In this document: in pieces, positions 30,530 through 39,848 of the stretch
Layout of the letters: each line of letters starts with the position of its first letter
Position numbering within the stretch: the first letter of the stretch is position 1
Source: Stentor roeselii
Lineage: Eukaryota; Ciliophora; Heterotrichea; Heterotrichida; Stentoridae
Direction of reading: 5' to 3'
DNA: 64,000 nucleotides
NCBI GenBank assembly: GCA_006503475.1
Contig: RSEH01000185.1
Coordinates: forward strand, 31,237-95,236
The notes under the pieces: model-generated
The model's database searches: none
What the model saw: the letters and a program-made list of their open reading frames with translations, nothing else
Told to the model about the DNA's origin: nothing
Translations under genes and position numbers: made by a program

Positions 30530-33500
30530 ATGCGTCTTAGTTCGGTGCAAAGGAAAAATCATGACTTTGATGTGCTTTATAAACAACAGAAACGTCTTCA
30601 GCAGATTAGTGAGTATAAGTCTGTGTCTCTTGTTAAAGCTACTCGAAGAATTGATGATAAGTTCTACTCGAATACGTCTTTGATATTTCTTCATGCCTCG
30701 AATCCTGTTCGGAAGTTTTTGATTAAACTTGTGCTTACTAAGCAGTTTGATTGGATTATTTTAATTGTGATTGTTGCGAACTGTGCTGTGGTCACTATTC
30801 CGGAGTTCACTTCGATTGACTGGCAAGATACTGCAGATATGGTTTTTCTGTGGATTTATACAGTTGAATGTGTTTTAAAAGTCATTTGTATGGGCTTTGT
30901 CATGGGTAAGTATTCATACCTACGTGACCCTTGGAATGTTTTAGACTTCTTAGTCCTCGTAGTAGGTTGGGTCGGAATCTTATTTCAAAGCCAATCCGTA
31001 AACCCAATAAGAACAATCCGTATCCTTCGTCCACTTCGTACATTCAACAGCGTTCCCGAGATGAAAGTCTTAATAGTATCAATATTTCGAGCTTTACCGT
31101 TGCTTTTAGACATTTTCATGCTTTTTTTATTCAGTCTCTTCGTGTTCGCCCTAATAGGTGTACAGATCTACGCCGGGCAGCTAGACCATCGATGTATATC
31201 ATCGACATCTCACAAAATGACAGAAAAATTATGCTTTATTCCAAAAGGATGCAGTGAATACGACTCAAAATGCCCTGACACTGGCTGTGGTGAAGACGAG
31301 TACTGTTGGCATACTGGAGTCAACCCAAATCAAGGGTGCACTTCTTTTGATAATATTTTAGTCAGCTTGTTGACTGTTTTTATTGCTGTTACTTTAGAAG
31401 GCTGGAGTGATGTGATGAGGTTTGGAAGGGTGGTGCTAAGGCAGAAGTTTTTCAATGATATTTACTTTATTTTACTTATTATTATTGTATCGTTTTTTTT
31501 GATCAAATTGACTGTAGCTGCTATTTATGTCAAGTTCATGCAGACCAGGGAGGAAGAGGAGAAGATTAGAATGGAGGCTAATATTTGGGATTGCGGACCT
31601 GATGAACCTTTTGTGTCGCAGGCTACTTTTGAGTATAAATGGTACCTTTTAAGAGATTGGGCTTATCGAGTGGTGAAAAATAAGAAATTCGATTGGTTTT
31701 TTGCTATTGTAATCACGATTAACACATGTATTATGGCAAGTGAATATCATGGAATGAGCGAATTGCATACAGAAATAATCAACTACTTTAACTGTACGCT
31801 GACTCTTCTCTTTACATTAGAACTTATCTTGAAACTCATGGGCCTTGGTGCGAGGAACTATTTTAACTCAATCGCAAATGTGTTTGATGCACTTCTAGTA
31901 ATGATCGGTTTTATTGAAATAGCAAATCTTATACAAAATGACTCAGTTAGTCAGAAAAAAATACTTAGAGTTGTAAGAGTACTGAGAGTTTTTAAACTTG
32001 CTAGAACCTGGCAAGATTTGAAGGTGATTCTTGAAAAACTGATAAATAGCACCAAGTCAATCTTTTACCTTGGCCTGATAACATTTATAACTATTTTCGT
32101 ATACTCCCTACTAGGAAAGCGCCTATTTGAAGGCAAGTTACAAACTGAAAATGGTGAAGTACCTCGAGCAAATTTCAACAATTTCTGGTGGTCATTTGTG
32201 ACAGTATTCAATTTATTAACAGGAGAAAACTGGAATACAATCTTTTATAACACCATCGGTCCAATGGGCTGGGCATATTCTGTTTACTTTATAAGTTTGA
32301 TTGTGATTGGAGGTTATATTTTACTTAATCTCTTCATCGCAATTCTCCTCGAACAATTCGAAGACAAACCTCAATCCGAGTCAAGTGAATTTGACAAGAT
32401 TGACTTGGAAAACACGATTTTATACAGATATCGTCAGGTCACACGACTTGAAAGCAAAAAAAAAGACATAAAAAGACGTGCAAAAATAAAAATGAAATTC
32501 ACTGAAGCCAGTTGCAACGCTCAAGACCTTCGAATTCAAGGAAAATCATTTTTTTTATTTTCATCAAGAAATAAACTGAGAATCTGGTTAAAAAACCTGA
32601 TGATTCATCCTTATTTCGACAGTCTGGTCTACAGCTTGATAGTGATGAGCTGTGCAAGTCTCGTGATTGACGAGCCGAATAAGTCAGACTACACGAGTCG
32701 CTTTTTAAACATATACCCGAGGATCTGTCTTCTTCTTTTTATCTGTGAGTTCCTCGTCAAGTCTATTGTTTTAGGTTTCATATGTGGAAAAAACGCTTAT
32801 ATTAAAAGTATCTGGAATGTGATTGACTTGAGTATTATTATTTTTTCACTTTTGGATGAAATCTTGTCGTTATCATTGAAAAGTTTGAATTTTATTCGAG
32901 CCTTTAGAGCTCTTCGAGCTTTAAGGCCATTGAGGATGGTCTCGCATAATGAAAATATGAGAAAAGTGATTTCTTCAATATTTGCAGCTATTCCTGCGGT
33001 GATTAATGTTATGATGATTACAGTACTTTTTTATATTGTTTTTGGAATCATTGGAGTTATTTTCTTTAAAGGAATCATGTTTTCTTGTAGTGATCCTAAT
33101 ATTAATTTACAGGATGATTGCAAAGGGTTTTTTGTTAATGATTTTGGAGTCAAAGTCAAACGCGAATGGCAAGATGCTCCTTATAATTTTGATAATATTG
33201 GAAATGCGATGCTTACACTTTTTAGTATTTCTACATTGGAAGCTTGGCCGAATTATATGTATGCTGCTGTTGATGGGGTTAGTCCTGGACATTCTCAGAA
33301 ACGAGACGCGAACCAGTCAGCAGCAATATTTTACATAACATTTATTTTCATCACAAACTTCTTCATAATGAACCTATACCTCGGTGCAGTAATAAAAAAA
33401 TTTAACGAGATCCAAGAAGAAATCGACGGTAGTTTTTTCCTAAGTCCAAGTCAAAAAGAGTGGGTTCGAACTCAAAAACTAATGATAAACTGTTCTCCAA

Positions 33501-34780
33501 AGATCCGATATCTAGTCCCAGAGCACAGAATCCGTCGTTTTTTCTTCCGAATGGTGATGGACTTTAAATTCGAGTACGTGATTCAAAGCATAATTTCCCT
33601 AAACGTGATTTTCATGGCTTTAGCGACATACCCATCAGACTCAGGACTCGTCGACCTTCAATACATCTCAAACATAGTCTTTGTATGCATATTCTTTTGC
33701 GAGTTTCTCGCAAAAGTCACAGGAGTAGGTCTTCGTTTTTACTTCGCAAGTCGAGCTAACAAGTTTGACTTCTTCATTTTGATCCTTTCATTGATTTCAA
33801 TTTCCAATTCTTTGAACTTCTCAAACGCTTTAGTCTTAAGAGCGCTTCGACTATCAAGACTACTTCGAATAATGAAGATCTTTAAGTCATTCCAGTCGTT
33901 GATCAAGACTTTGATAGTATCTCTGCCTTCAATGTTAAACGTTGGTGCGATCCTTTGCTTGTTATGGTTCGTTTATGGAATTGCAGGGATTTACTTATTC
34001 AGTGACTTGGACTACTCATCAGCGATGGTTTTAAACGACGATATAAATTTCAAAACCTTTTACAACTCGATTATGGTCCTTTTTCAGTCGATCACAGGGG
34101 AAAGTTGGAATCTTATAATGATTGACTGCATGGGTTACAATTGTTCAGGTCCTCATTGCGGCTCCGCCGCAAGTGCAACGATTTACTGGATTTCTTACAC
34201 TATTCTTGGCCAGTACTTCTTTTTGAGTCTTTTCACTGCAGTTATTTTAGAGAATTTCACGTCATGTGACTCTGAAATCACAATGCACGGGATTCACAAT
34301 AATGACTTGAAAAACTATCAACAGGTCTGGAGCATTTACTCGCCTTACGGCGAGCATTACATTGACACCAAATACATTCCTTCTTTTCTTCAGTACCTCG
34401 AACCTCCTCTCGGTTTTAAAGGGCAAAACTTAAGCCGTTCAAAGATCTTGCATATTGTTTTAGCACTTGGAGTCTCTGACATTAAAGGAAAAGTCCATTT
34501 CGCTGAACTTCTGTGGAAACTCGCTCATGCCGTCAGTGGGACTGACATGTCAACTGCTGCGCCTTGTGAGGCGCTTCGAAATATTCAGAAAATCCTTCCA
34601 AGAAAGCTTCCCTTGACTCAAAACAGAGACTCTTCTGCGAGCCTTGCAGCGAAAACCTTGGCAGCTTATGTCATCATTGAAAAGTGGAGAATGTATAAAA
34701 AAAGTAAAACGGTTCAAGAGAAAGGCATTCGTCTCACCAAGTTAAAGAAAGATGTGAAACGAGCTGCAAGTGAAGATTAA
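30530..34780 (+). CDS. Four-domain voltage-gated calcium-type channel alpha subunit
   Basis: A 1416-aa protein with four homologous six-helix repeats. Voltage-sensor S4 helices with Arg every third residue are seen at about 158-172 (IRTIRILRPLR), 477-490 (LRVVRVLRVFK), 788-803 (IRAFRALRALRPLR) and 1101-1118 (LRALRLSRLLRIMK). The pore loops read TLEGW (~288), TGENW (~564), TLEAW (~902) and TGESW (~1189), giving an EEEE filter, which in this superfamily indicates Ca2+ selectivity. DEKA (Na+) or EEKE (NALCN) is not seen. It probably generates Ca2+ currents at the plasma or ciliary membrane that control ciliary reversal or contraction. It begins 7 nt after the importin-like stop. Confidence 0.93.
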   Translation: MRLSSVQRKNHDFDVLYKQQKRLQQISEYKSVSLVKATRRIDDKFYSNTSLIFLHASNPVRKFLIKLVLTKQFDWIILIVIVANCAVVTIPEFTSIDWQDTADMVFLWIYTVECVLKVICMGFVMGKYSYLRDPWNVLDFLVLVVGWVGILFQSQSVNPIRTIRILRPLRTFNSVPEMKVLIVSIFRALPLLLDIFMLFLFSLFVFALIGVQIYAGQLDHRCISSTSHKMTEKLCFIPKGCSEYDSKCPDTGCGEDEYCWHTGVNPNQGCTSFDNILVSLLTVFIAVTLEGWSDVMRFGRVVLRQKFFNDIYFILLIIIVSFFLIKLTVAAIYVKFMQTREEEEKIRMEANIWDCGPDEPFVSQATFEYKWYLLRDWAYRVVKNKKFDWFFAIVITINTCIMASEYHGMSELHTEIINYFNCTLTLLFTLELILKLMGLGARNYFNSIANVFDALLVMIGFIEIANLIQNDSVSQKKILRVVRVLRVFKLARTWQDLKVILEKLINSTKSIFYLGLITFITIFVYSLLGKRLFEGKLQTENGEVPRANFNNFWWSFVTVFNLLTGENWNTIFYNTIGPMGWAYSVYFISLIVIGGYILLNLFIAILLEQFEDKPQSESSEFDKIDLENTILYRYRQVTRLESKKKDIKRRAKIKMKFTEASCNAQDLRIQGKSFFLFSSRNKLRIWLKNLMIHPYFDSLVYSLIVMSCASLVIDEPNKSDYTSRFLNIYPRICLLLFICEFLVKSIVLGFICGKNAYIKSIWNVIDLSIIIFSLLDEILSLSLKSLNFIRAFRALRALRPLRMVSHNENMRKVISSIFAAIPAVINVMMITVLFYIVFGIIGVIFFKGIMFSCSDPNINLQDDCKGFFVNDFGVKVKREWQDAPYNFDNIGNAMLTLFSISTLEAWPNYMYAAVDGVSPGHSQKRDANQSAAIFYITFIFITNFFIMNLYLGAVIKKFNEIQEEIDGSFFLSPSQKEWVRTQKLMINCSPKIRYLVPEHRIRRFFFRMVMDFKFEYVIQSIISLNVIFMALATYPSDSGLVDLQYISNIVFVCIFFCEFLAKVTGVGLRFYFASRANKFDFFILILSLISISNSLNFSNALVLRALRLSRLLRIMKIFKSFQSLIKTLIVSLPSMLNVGAILCLLWFVYGIAGIYLFSDLDYSSAMVLNDDINFKTFYNSIMVLFQSITGESWNLIMIDCMGYNCSGPHCGSAASATIYWISYTILGQYFFLSLFTAVILENFTSCDSEITMHGIHNNDLKNYQQVWSIYSPYGEHYIDTKYIPSFLQYLEPPLGFKGQNLSRSKILHIVLALGVSDIKGKVHFAELLWKLAHAVSGTDMSTAAPCEALRNIQKILPRKLPLTQNRDSSASLAAKTLAAYVIIEKWRMYKKSKTVQEKGIRLTKLKKDVKRAASED

Positions 34781-34791
34781 AATATTAGTAA

Positions 34792-36513
34792 ATGGACTCA
34801 GGTTTTTATTGTTTTGGAAAAATCGGAAAGGATGGGAAGGTTAATCGAAAAGAGTTTCTTGAATTTTCTAATGTTTTAGGATTTCCTTATTTGGGGAACT
34901 TGAATCGATCTGCATTTCGAGTCATTGCGAAAGGAAGGGAAATTATTTTTTTTGAGGACTTGAAAAGACTTTGGCAGGGTGTTAGGACTGGAAGGGAGGA
35001 GGAAAGATGTGAAATACTTTTTAAGTTTTTGACGGAGAATACGGATTGCTTGAAATTTGATTTGTTTTGTAGGAATCTTAGAGAAATTCAGAGATTTTTT
35101 AAGAAGTTGACTGGATTTGGAAAACGGTTGAGTGACTTGGAATGTAAGAAGGTCTTTGAAAAGATAGATGGGAATGGACTTGATGGGTTTAAAGAGGTTT
35201 ATTTCAGTGAGTCTTGTTATGTTGAATGGAATAAATTCATCTTTTTTGATTTTATCTTGGATGAAAGCCCTGAACCTGATGATATTGACTGCTACTTCGA
35301 TTTAATCATCAATGCCCTTTCTTTAGGTTCTAAAAAAATAAAGGAAAACGTTTTTTTCAATACTTTTCCCTCAATCTTTACCCAAAACCCCAGATTTCAC
35401 TTATCAAGTTCAGACCCTGAAATTTCTTGGAATGAGTTCAAAGAAAAAATCGCTCTCACAGATACAACAGTTAAAAAAGTCTTTTTAACAGTTCTAACAG
35501 AAAACATGGTCCACATCTCAAGGACCAGTCTTCCAAAACCACTCAAAACAAATCCTGAAGACCTTGAACCAACCCTCAGCTGGTTTTTGCTTTCAGGAGT
35601 TTTTAATTTTTTCCGCTCAAAGTCATTAAAAACCGAGGTCCAAACAGTATTTAAAGAAGGTAAAATCCTGACGTCCTTCAGAATAATTTCTCATTTTTCA
35701 CCTGAACTTCGAGAACTCCTCACATCTGAAGAAATTGAAGATATTTTATCAGAGACTTCAGTTGAAAAAGCTCTGTCCTTGTCAATATTTCAGGACTTTT
35801 CAATGAATCCTTGGATGAAAAGTGCAGGAAAAAGTGATGGAAACTTTTTATTGACTAACAGTCAGAAGTTCTTATTTAAGTCGATTTCTGATCCAGAATT
35901 CGAGTTTCTTGAATCTTTTATTGAAAAGTACTCAAGTTATGTGAAGGAAAATAAAGAAACTTTCATTTGTAAGGTTTTTGGAGTTTTCACTTTGAAGAAG
36001 TTTAAAGAATGGAAAAGGAGAAAGCTTCGCTTTCTCATGATGAAATTTTTATTGCAAGGTTTTGATGATTCTGATTTGGTATTTGATTTAAAAGGAAGCA
36101 CTGTTGGAAGGAATAACTTTCAGGCTTGTCAGACGATGAACCCTTTGAAAGACCTGAATTTTATTGAGAATGGTCTTCGCATTGATTTGAATGAAAAGGA
36201 TAAGGAAAGGGTAATTCATCAGCTTACAAACGACTGCGAATTCCTTCAAAAACTTTCAATTATTGACTATAGTTTGATTGTTGCTATTAAAAGAATTACT
36301 TCGCAAGATAGGCAGAAAGGTTCTGGATTTTTTTCGAAATGTGGAGAATTTTACTATGTTTTTGGAATTATTGACTATTTCACTGTCTTTGGATATCGGA
36401 AACAACTGGAAATGATTTTTAAAAATTCAGTTTATGGAAGTGGTGTCTCTTGTTGTCCTCCTGATCAATACGCTTCAAGGTTTATGACCTTTATTCAGAC
36501 AATTTTTGTTTAG
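34792..36513 (+). CDS. EF-hand / phosphatidylinositol-phosphate kinase protein
   Basis: A 573-aa protein. The N-terminal ~200 residues contain EF-hand-like segments (IGKDGKVNRKEFLEF at about 10-25; KIDGNGLDGFKEV at about 123-136), though loop residues are imperfect. The C-terminal half (about 335-573) is a PIP-kinase domain: FLFKSIS carries the ATP-binding Lys, FDLKGSTVGRN is the hallmark motif, IIDYSL is the catalytic-loop region, and GIIDYFTVFGYRKQLE resembles the metal-binding IID segment and following helix. It phosphorylates phosphatidylinositol phosphates to PI(4,5)P2 or a related lipid. The linker between the halves is unrecognised. The gene starts 11 nt after the channel stop. Confidence 0.85.
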   Translation: MDSGFYCFGKIGKDGKVNRKEFLEFSNVLGFPYLGNLNRSAFRVIAKGREIIFFEDLKRLWQGVRTGREEERCEILFKFLTENTDCLKFDLFCRNLREIQRFFKKLTGFGKRLSDLECKKVFEKIDGNGLDGFKEVYFSESCYVEWNKFIFFDFILDESPEPDDIDCYFDLIINALSLGSKKIKENVFFNTFPSIFTQNPRFHLSSSDPEISWNEFKEKIALTDTTVKKVFLTVLTENMVHISRTSLPKPLKTNPEDLEPTLSWFLLSGVFNFFRSKSLKTEVQTVFKEGKILTSFRIISHFSPELRELLTSEEIEDILSETSVEKALSLSIFQDFSMNPWMKSAGKSDGNFLLTNSQKFLFKSISDPEFEFLESFIEKYSSYVKENKETFICKVFGVFTLKKFKEWKRRKLRFLMMKFLLQGFDDSDLVFDLKGSTVGRNNFQACQTMNPLKDLNFIENGLRIDLNEKDKERVIHQLTNDCEFLQKLSIIDYSLIVAIKRITSQDRQKGSGFFSKCGEFYYVFGIIDYFTVFGYRKQLEMIFKNSVYGSGVSCCPPDQYASRFMTFIQTIFV

Positions 36514-36815
36514 TTAAAGAAATCCAGGTACTTAAGATTAGAATTAGTTAAAACAAGTAATAAATTTCACTGATAAGTAAAAATCAAACATGACTAAAAA
36601 TGACTTAAAACTTCCACTCATCTTCAAGACTAAACTAAAACTATTAATCATTAAGCCTTAGCCACTCAGAGCTACTCAAGACTTTAAAGCAGCTCGTCAC
36701 TTGCAGCGTTTTTTAGGTCTTAAGGTCTAAATCTCCAGCAGATCCTCATCCATGTCTTTCCGAACATTCCGGACTTCTTCTCTTCTTTTTGCAGCACTTG
36801 GCAAAAAGTCGTTCA

Positions 36816-37244
36816 ATGGCACTAAAGATGACTCAGCACATATTTATAAGTTTTCGACCATTAATGGATTTGACTAGCTCTGAAAAGGCTTTAATAAAGG
36901 ACTACATTCATTTCCACTACCACAGTCCGAGCAATACTAATCCAGAAGACTTTAGAAGATTTAACCAGATCATGTTTCGAGCAGTAAAACTCAATTTTTT
37001 TTATACAATTGGCTTTTCGGCGGTGGTTTATCATTTGTTGCATCGACCTCCTAGAGCGATTTTTCAAGGGTATACAAGCCCTGGAACGACTTTAATTGTT
37101 TTAACTGGATTTTCTGTTGTTCAGTTTGTTTCGAGGTTCAGGGAAGAGGTTTATTCTGAAGAAGCACTTGCATGTGCTAAGAAATATCAGCAGAGTGTTG
37201 ATCTTTATAATGATCACTTCAGAAGGATTTATGGGAATCAGTAG
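36816..37244 (+). CDS. Small protein with two probable membrane helices, unrecognised
   Basis: 142 aa from the ATG at 36816; ATGs at 36828 and 36864 are also possible. The core has IKDYIHFHYHSPSNT, then two hydrophobic segments (LNFFYTIGFSAVVYHLL and TTLIVLTGFSVVQFV) separated by a short polar loop, and a helical tail ending NDHFRRIYGNQ. Upstream in another frame, 36752-36876 encodes MSFRTFRTSSLLFAALGKK and onward, which looks like a mitochondrial targeting sequence but is offset by +1 with no 15-16-nt intron to join it. If joined, this would be a mitochondrial inner-membrane protein. Family unknown. Confidence 0.55.
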   Translation: MALKMTQHIFISFRPLMDLTSSEKALIKDYIHFHYHSPSNTNPEDFRRFNQIMFRAVKLNFFYTIGFSAVVYHLLHRPPRAIFQGYTSPGTTLIVLTGFSVVQFVSRFREEVYSEEALACAKKYQQSVDLYNDHFRRIYGNQ

Positions 37245-37712
37245 ATTAAGGGTTAGTTTAAGGTAATTGAAATTAGAGAATTTTTGATTAAGATGATTAG
37301 ACTTAGAGAAATTTTTTGAAAAGATCATTGAAATTAGAGAATTTGATTAAGATCATTGAAGTTTGAGAAATTGCTGATTAAGATCATTGAAATTAGAGAA
37401 ATTTTTGATTAAGATCATTGAAGTTAAACAAATTTTTATTGAGTTCATTGAAGTTAGAGAAATTTTTGATAAAGATCATTGAAATTAAATAAATTTTTGA
37501 TTAAGATCATTGAAGTTAAATAAATTTTTGATTAAGTTCATTGAAGTTTTATAAAATTTTAATATTATCTCATTTCTTTAAAGATTCTCGATAAATCACT
37601 AAAGACCAAATTCAAATTTCTTAGTAAAATTGATATACAAGCCATTTCTCCATCTAAAAAAAACCTATCATCCAAGTCCAGCCAAAGCCCAATTTTTTCC
37701 AATCCCATAAAA
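37245..37712. other. Intergenic region carrying a tandem repeat
   Basis: 468 nt without a gene. The first two thirds is the tandem repeat listed separately; the remainder is AT-rich and leads to the Nup54 gene. Confidence 0.6.
37259..37558 (+). repeat. Imperfect tandem repeat, about 10 units of 27-32 nt
   Basis: Units share the core GATCATTGAARTTA followed by an A-rich then T-rich part ending in AATTTTT. Period is close to 31 nt; units vary by substitutions and 1-4-nt deletions. The repeat reads through no gene and lies 3' of the small membrane protein and 5' of Nup54. Confidence 0.85.
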
Positions 37713-38471
37713 ATGAATTCAAGTTCTGACATGGAACTAATGAACGAGTTAACTCAGATCTCAAACACAATCGCTCCATACAAGCCAGGAAACAAGTTCA
37801 AAGCCGTTCTTTACAACTTTGCACCAAAAGGATACCAAGTGAAGCTTCTTCAAGAAATCCGCCATCAACCAGTGGGCGACAGTCAAAACTACTACCCAGT
37901 GGACAACACCCTGTTCAACGAAGCACTTTTAAAAAACCCAGACCCTGACCGTCTTTACCCATGGCAAATAAATTCATGCACAGACCTCGCAGACCGTCTT
38001 TCTCGAGACTCAAAAACGATTGACATGTTCGGAATGTCCCTTGAAAGAATGGAGTCAAGCTTAAGAGATATTGAAAATAACTTCAACGTTAAAACTGTTG
38101 AAAGAATCAAAAGAATTTCAGAAAGTCAAAGTAAATTACTGGAAAAACTTTGCATCACCCGGCAAAAACTAGAAAAGTTCTTGGAAGCTAGAAATGCGCT
38201 GAGTAAAGACTCAGGACTTGAAATGAGGCTTTACTCGAAATTGGAGCAGATCAAGAAAAAATTGGAAATTAAGAACAAAATTGATAAGATAGATACTTCT
38301 TCAATGCAGTCTGGAAAACCACTGAAAATCCAGAAGGAACACTTGGAAGATGTTTTATCTGTCCTGCAGCAGCAAAGGTCTGACATCGCGAATTTAAGAA
38401 AAATCGTGATGACTGACAGTGCGCGTTTACAAAAGGTAGAAAATGTGATTGAAAAATATAAAAACAAGTAA
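37713..38471 (+). CDS. NUP54: Nucleoporin Nup54-like
   Basis: A 252-aa protein matching the alpha/beta and helical part of Nup54/Nup57, a central-channel nucleoporin that forms the Nup62-Nup58-Nup54 coiled-coil trimer. Visible are the conserved FKAVLYNFAP segment, NPDPDRLYPWQINSCTDLADRL (family form NPDP..LVP....G...L..R), and a long C-terminal coiled coil at about 110-250 with heptads. The FG-repeat region present at the N-terminus of yeast and animal proteins is missing, so the protein is shorter than usual (about 500 aa). FG repeats may be lost or supplied by partners. Its stop TAA directly abuts the stop of the convergent gene. Confidence 0.85.
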   Translation: MNSSSDMELMNELTQISNTIAPYKPGNKFKAVLYNFAPKGYQVKLLQEIRHQPVGDSQNYYPVDNTLFNEALLKNPDPDRLYPWQINSCTDLADRLSRDSKTIDMFGMSLERMESSLRDIENNFNVKTVERIKRISESQSKLLEKLCITRQKLEKFLEARNALSKDSGLEMRLYSKLEQIKKKLEIKNKIDKIDTSSMQSGKPLKIQKEHLEDVLSVLQQQRSDIANLRKIVMTDSARLQKVENVIEKYKNK

Positions 38472-39827
38472 TTAGCCCTTATTAATCGCATCTAACTTCA
38501 CTTTAATGCTATCAATCAGTACTTTCGTCATTTTCTCCTCAGCTTCTAAGTTAAAAACTCCAGGTTTTAATCCCTTAACAGCGATTTCAGCTCTTTTAAT
38601 CTGATCTTCAGCCTTTTTGGCCTGTTTTAAAGTAGTGATATCAAAAGAGTTGTAATTTAACAAGATATGTTGAGCGTCTTTTTCATGCATGATTCTTCTA
38701 GTTTCCAGATAATCGATTTTTGGAAGTTCTCTCGGCCTAGGGACTTTAGGAGAAGAGACTTTTGTAGAGTTTTCAGGTCTTTTTAACGTCGGAGTCAATG
38801 ACATGACTCTTCTTTTCGTCGGGGTTTGGTTTGTCTTGGGCTTCGAAGGTTTCAAGTCTTTCATCGAAGGCTGGTAAAGTTGCCTTACAAGGTTTGCATA
38901 GTTTTTCTTTCGGTCAAGTAAGTCAACTTTTTCAGCTTCTCTGATTTTTTCCATTTCTTTTGCCATTTGCTCTTCTTCCAAAAGGTTTTTAAGGAATTTT
39001 GAATGTGGGAACTTTCGGATGTCGGAATAGTCGACACTTGAACGAAGGGCTGAACGGTTTTCTTTGGATTGCTTGTAGGACTTTATGTGGTCTTGAAGGT
39101 CTTCGAGACTTGGAACTGGCTCTCTGTGCTTTGAAGCGATGGCCTCGGCGATGCGGTCATTTTCTTGCCTTACAACAGTTTCTTCGAAGTCCTCTGCAAG
39201 TTTCTCATAAAGCCATTTCTGTTTTTTTACCTTTTTTAACTCTTTCAGGCCTTCCATGTACTTTTTTCTTTCCTCAGCTTTTTCACGGGTTTCAATGATT
39301 TTTTTCAGTTTTTCTTCTTCAATTTTTTTTATCTTTTGAAGGTTTTCCTCACTTTTTAGCTTTTCCAGCTGTTCAAGTCTTTCTTTTTTTTCCTTTTGAA
39401 GAGTATCCTGGACTTTTTTCTGTCTTTCAGTCTGTTCATGCATGAGTTTTTTTACGTTTTGAGAGACTTCTTCAGTTTTAAAGTCTTCCATTTGCTTAAC
39501 CCAATGAACTTTTTTTTGAAGCATTCTTTTAGTTTCTAATTGGTTGTGAATATTGTTTAAAGAACTTTCAATCATTTCTCTCTGACCAGACTCGACACTT
39601 TTTTCATTTTTGGCTTTTTTTTTCGCGTCTTTGAGCATGTTGAGGTAAATCAGGTCTTTGTCAGGGTTGAACGGTTTAGGAATAGTGATTTCCGCAGAGC
39701 CGAGCTTAGACATGACAGTTAATTTGCAAGAGTTGACTGCTGCATGACTGGCTTCGCGAAAGTTCTGCTTGGCCATCAGGTACTCGGGTGACGAGAGGAG
39801 TAATTGGGAAATGTTCACTTTTGCCAT
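38472..39827 (-). CDS. Coiled-coil protein, unrecognised
   Basis: 451 aa from the ATG at 39827 (MAKVNIS); an earlier in-frame Met at 39842 would leave almost no room before the divergent gene. Residues 75-240 are a continuous charged coiled coil rich in Lys, Glu and Gln. About 315-370 is a Pro/Ser/Thr/Arg-rich linker (KTNQTPTKRRVMS, KVPRPRELPKI), and the C-terminus is again helical. There is no signal peptide or membrane helix. This style of protein is common among ciliary and cytoskeletal components, but no family is identified. Stop codons of this gene and Nup54 touch. Confidence 0.65.
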   Translation of the reverse strand: MAKVNISQLLLSSPEYLMAKQNFREASHAAVNSCKLTVMSKLGSAEITIPKPFNPDKDLIYLNMLKDAKKKAKNEKSVESGQREMIESSLNNIHNQLETKRMLQKKVHWVKQMEDFKTEEVSQNVKKLMHEQTERQKKVQDTLQKEKKERLEQLEKLKSEENLQKIKKIEEEKLKKIIETREKAEERKKYMEGLKELKKVKKQKWLYEKLAEDFEETVVRQENDRIAEAIASKHREPVPSLEDLQDHIKSYKQSKENRSALRSSVDYSDIRKFPHSKFLKNLLEEEQMAKEMEKIREAEKVDLLDRKKNYANLVRQLYQPSMKDLKPSKPKTNQTPTKRRVMSLTPTLKRPENSTKVSSPKVPRPRELPKIDYLETRRIMHEKDAQHILLNYNSFDITTLKQAKKAEDQIKRAEIAVKGLKPGVFNLEAEEKMTKVLIDSIKVKLDAINKG

Positions 39828-39848
39828 TTTAATGACTAACAATTAAAT

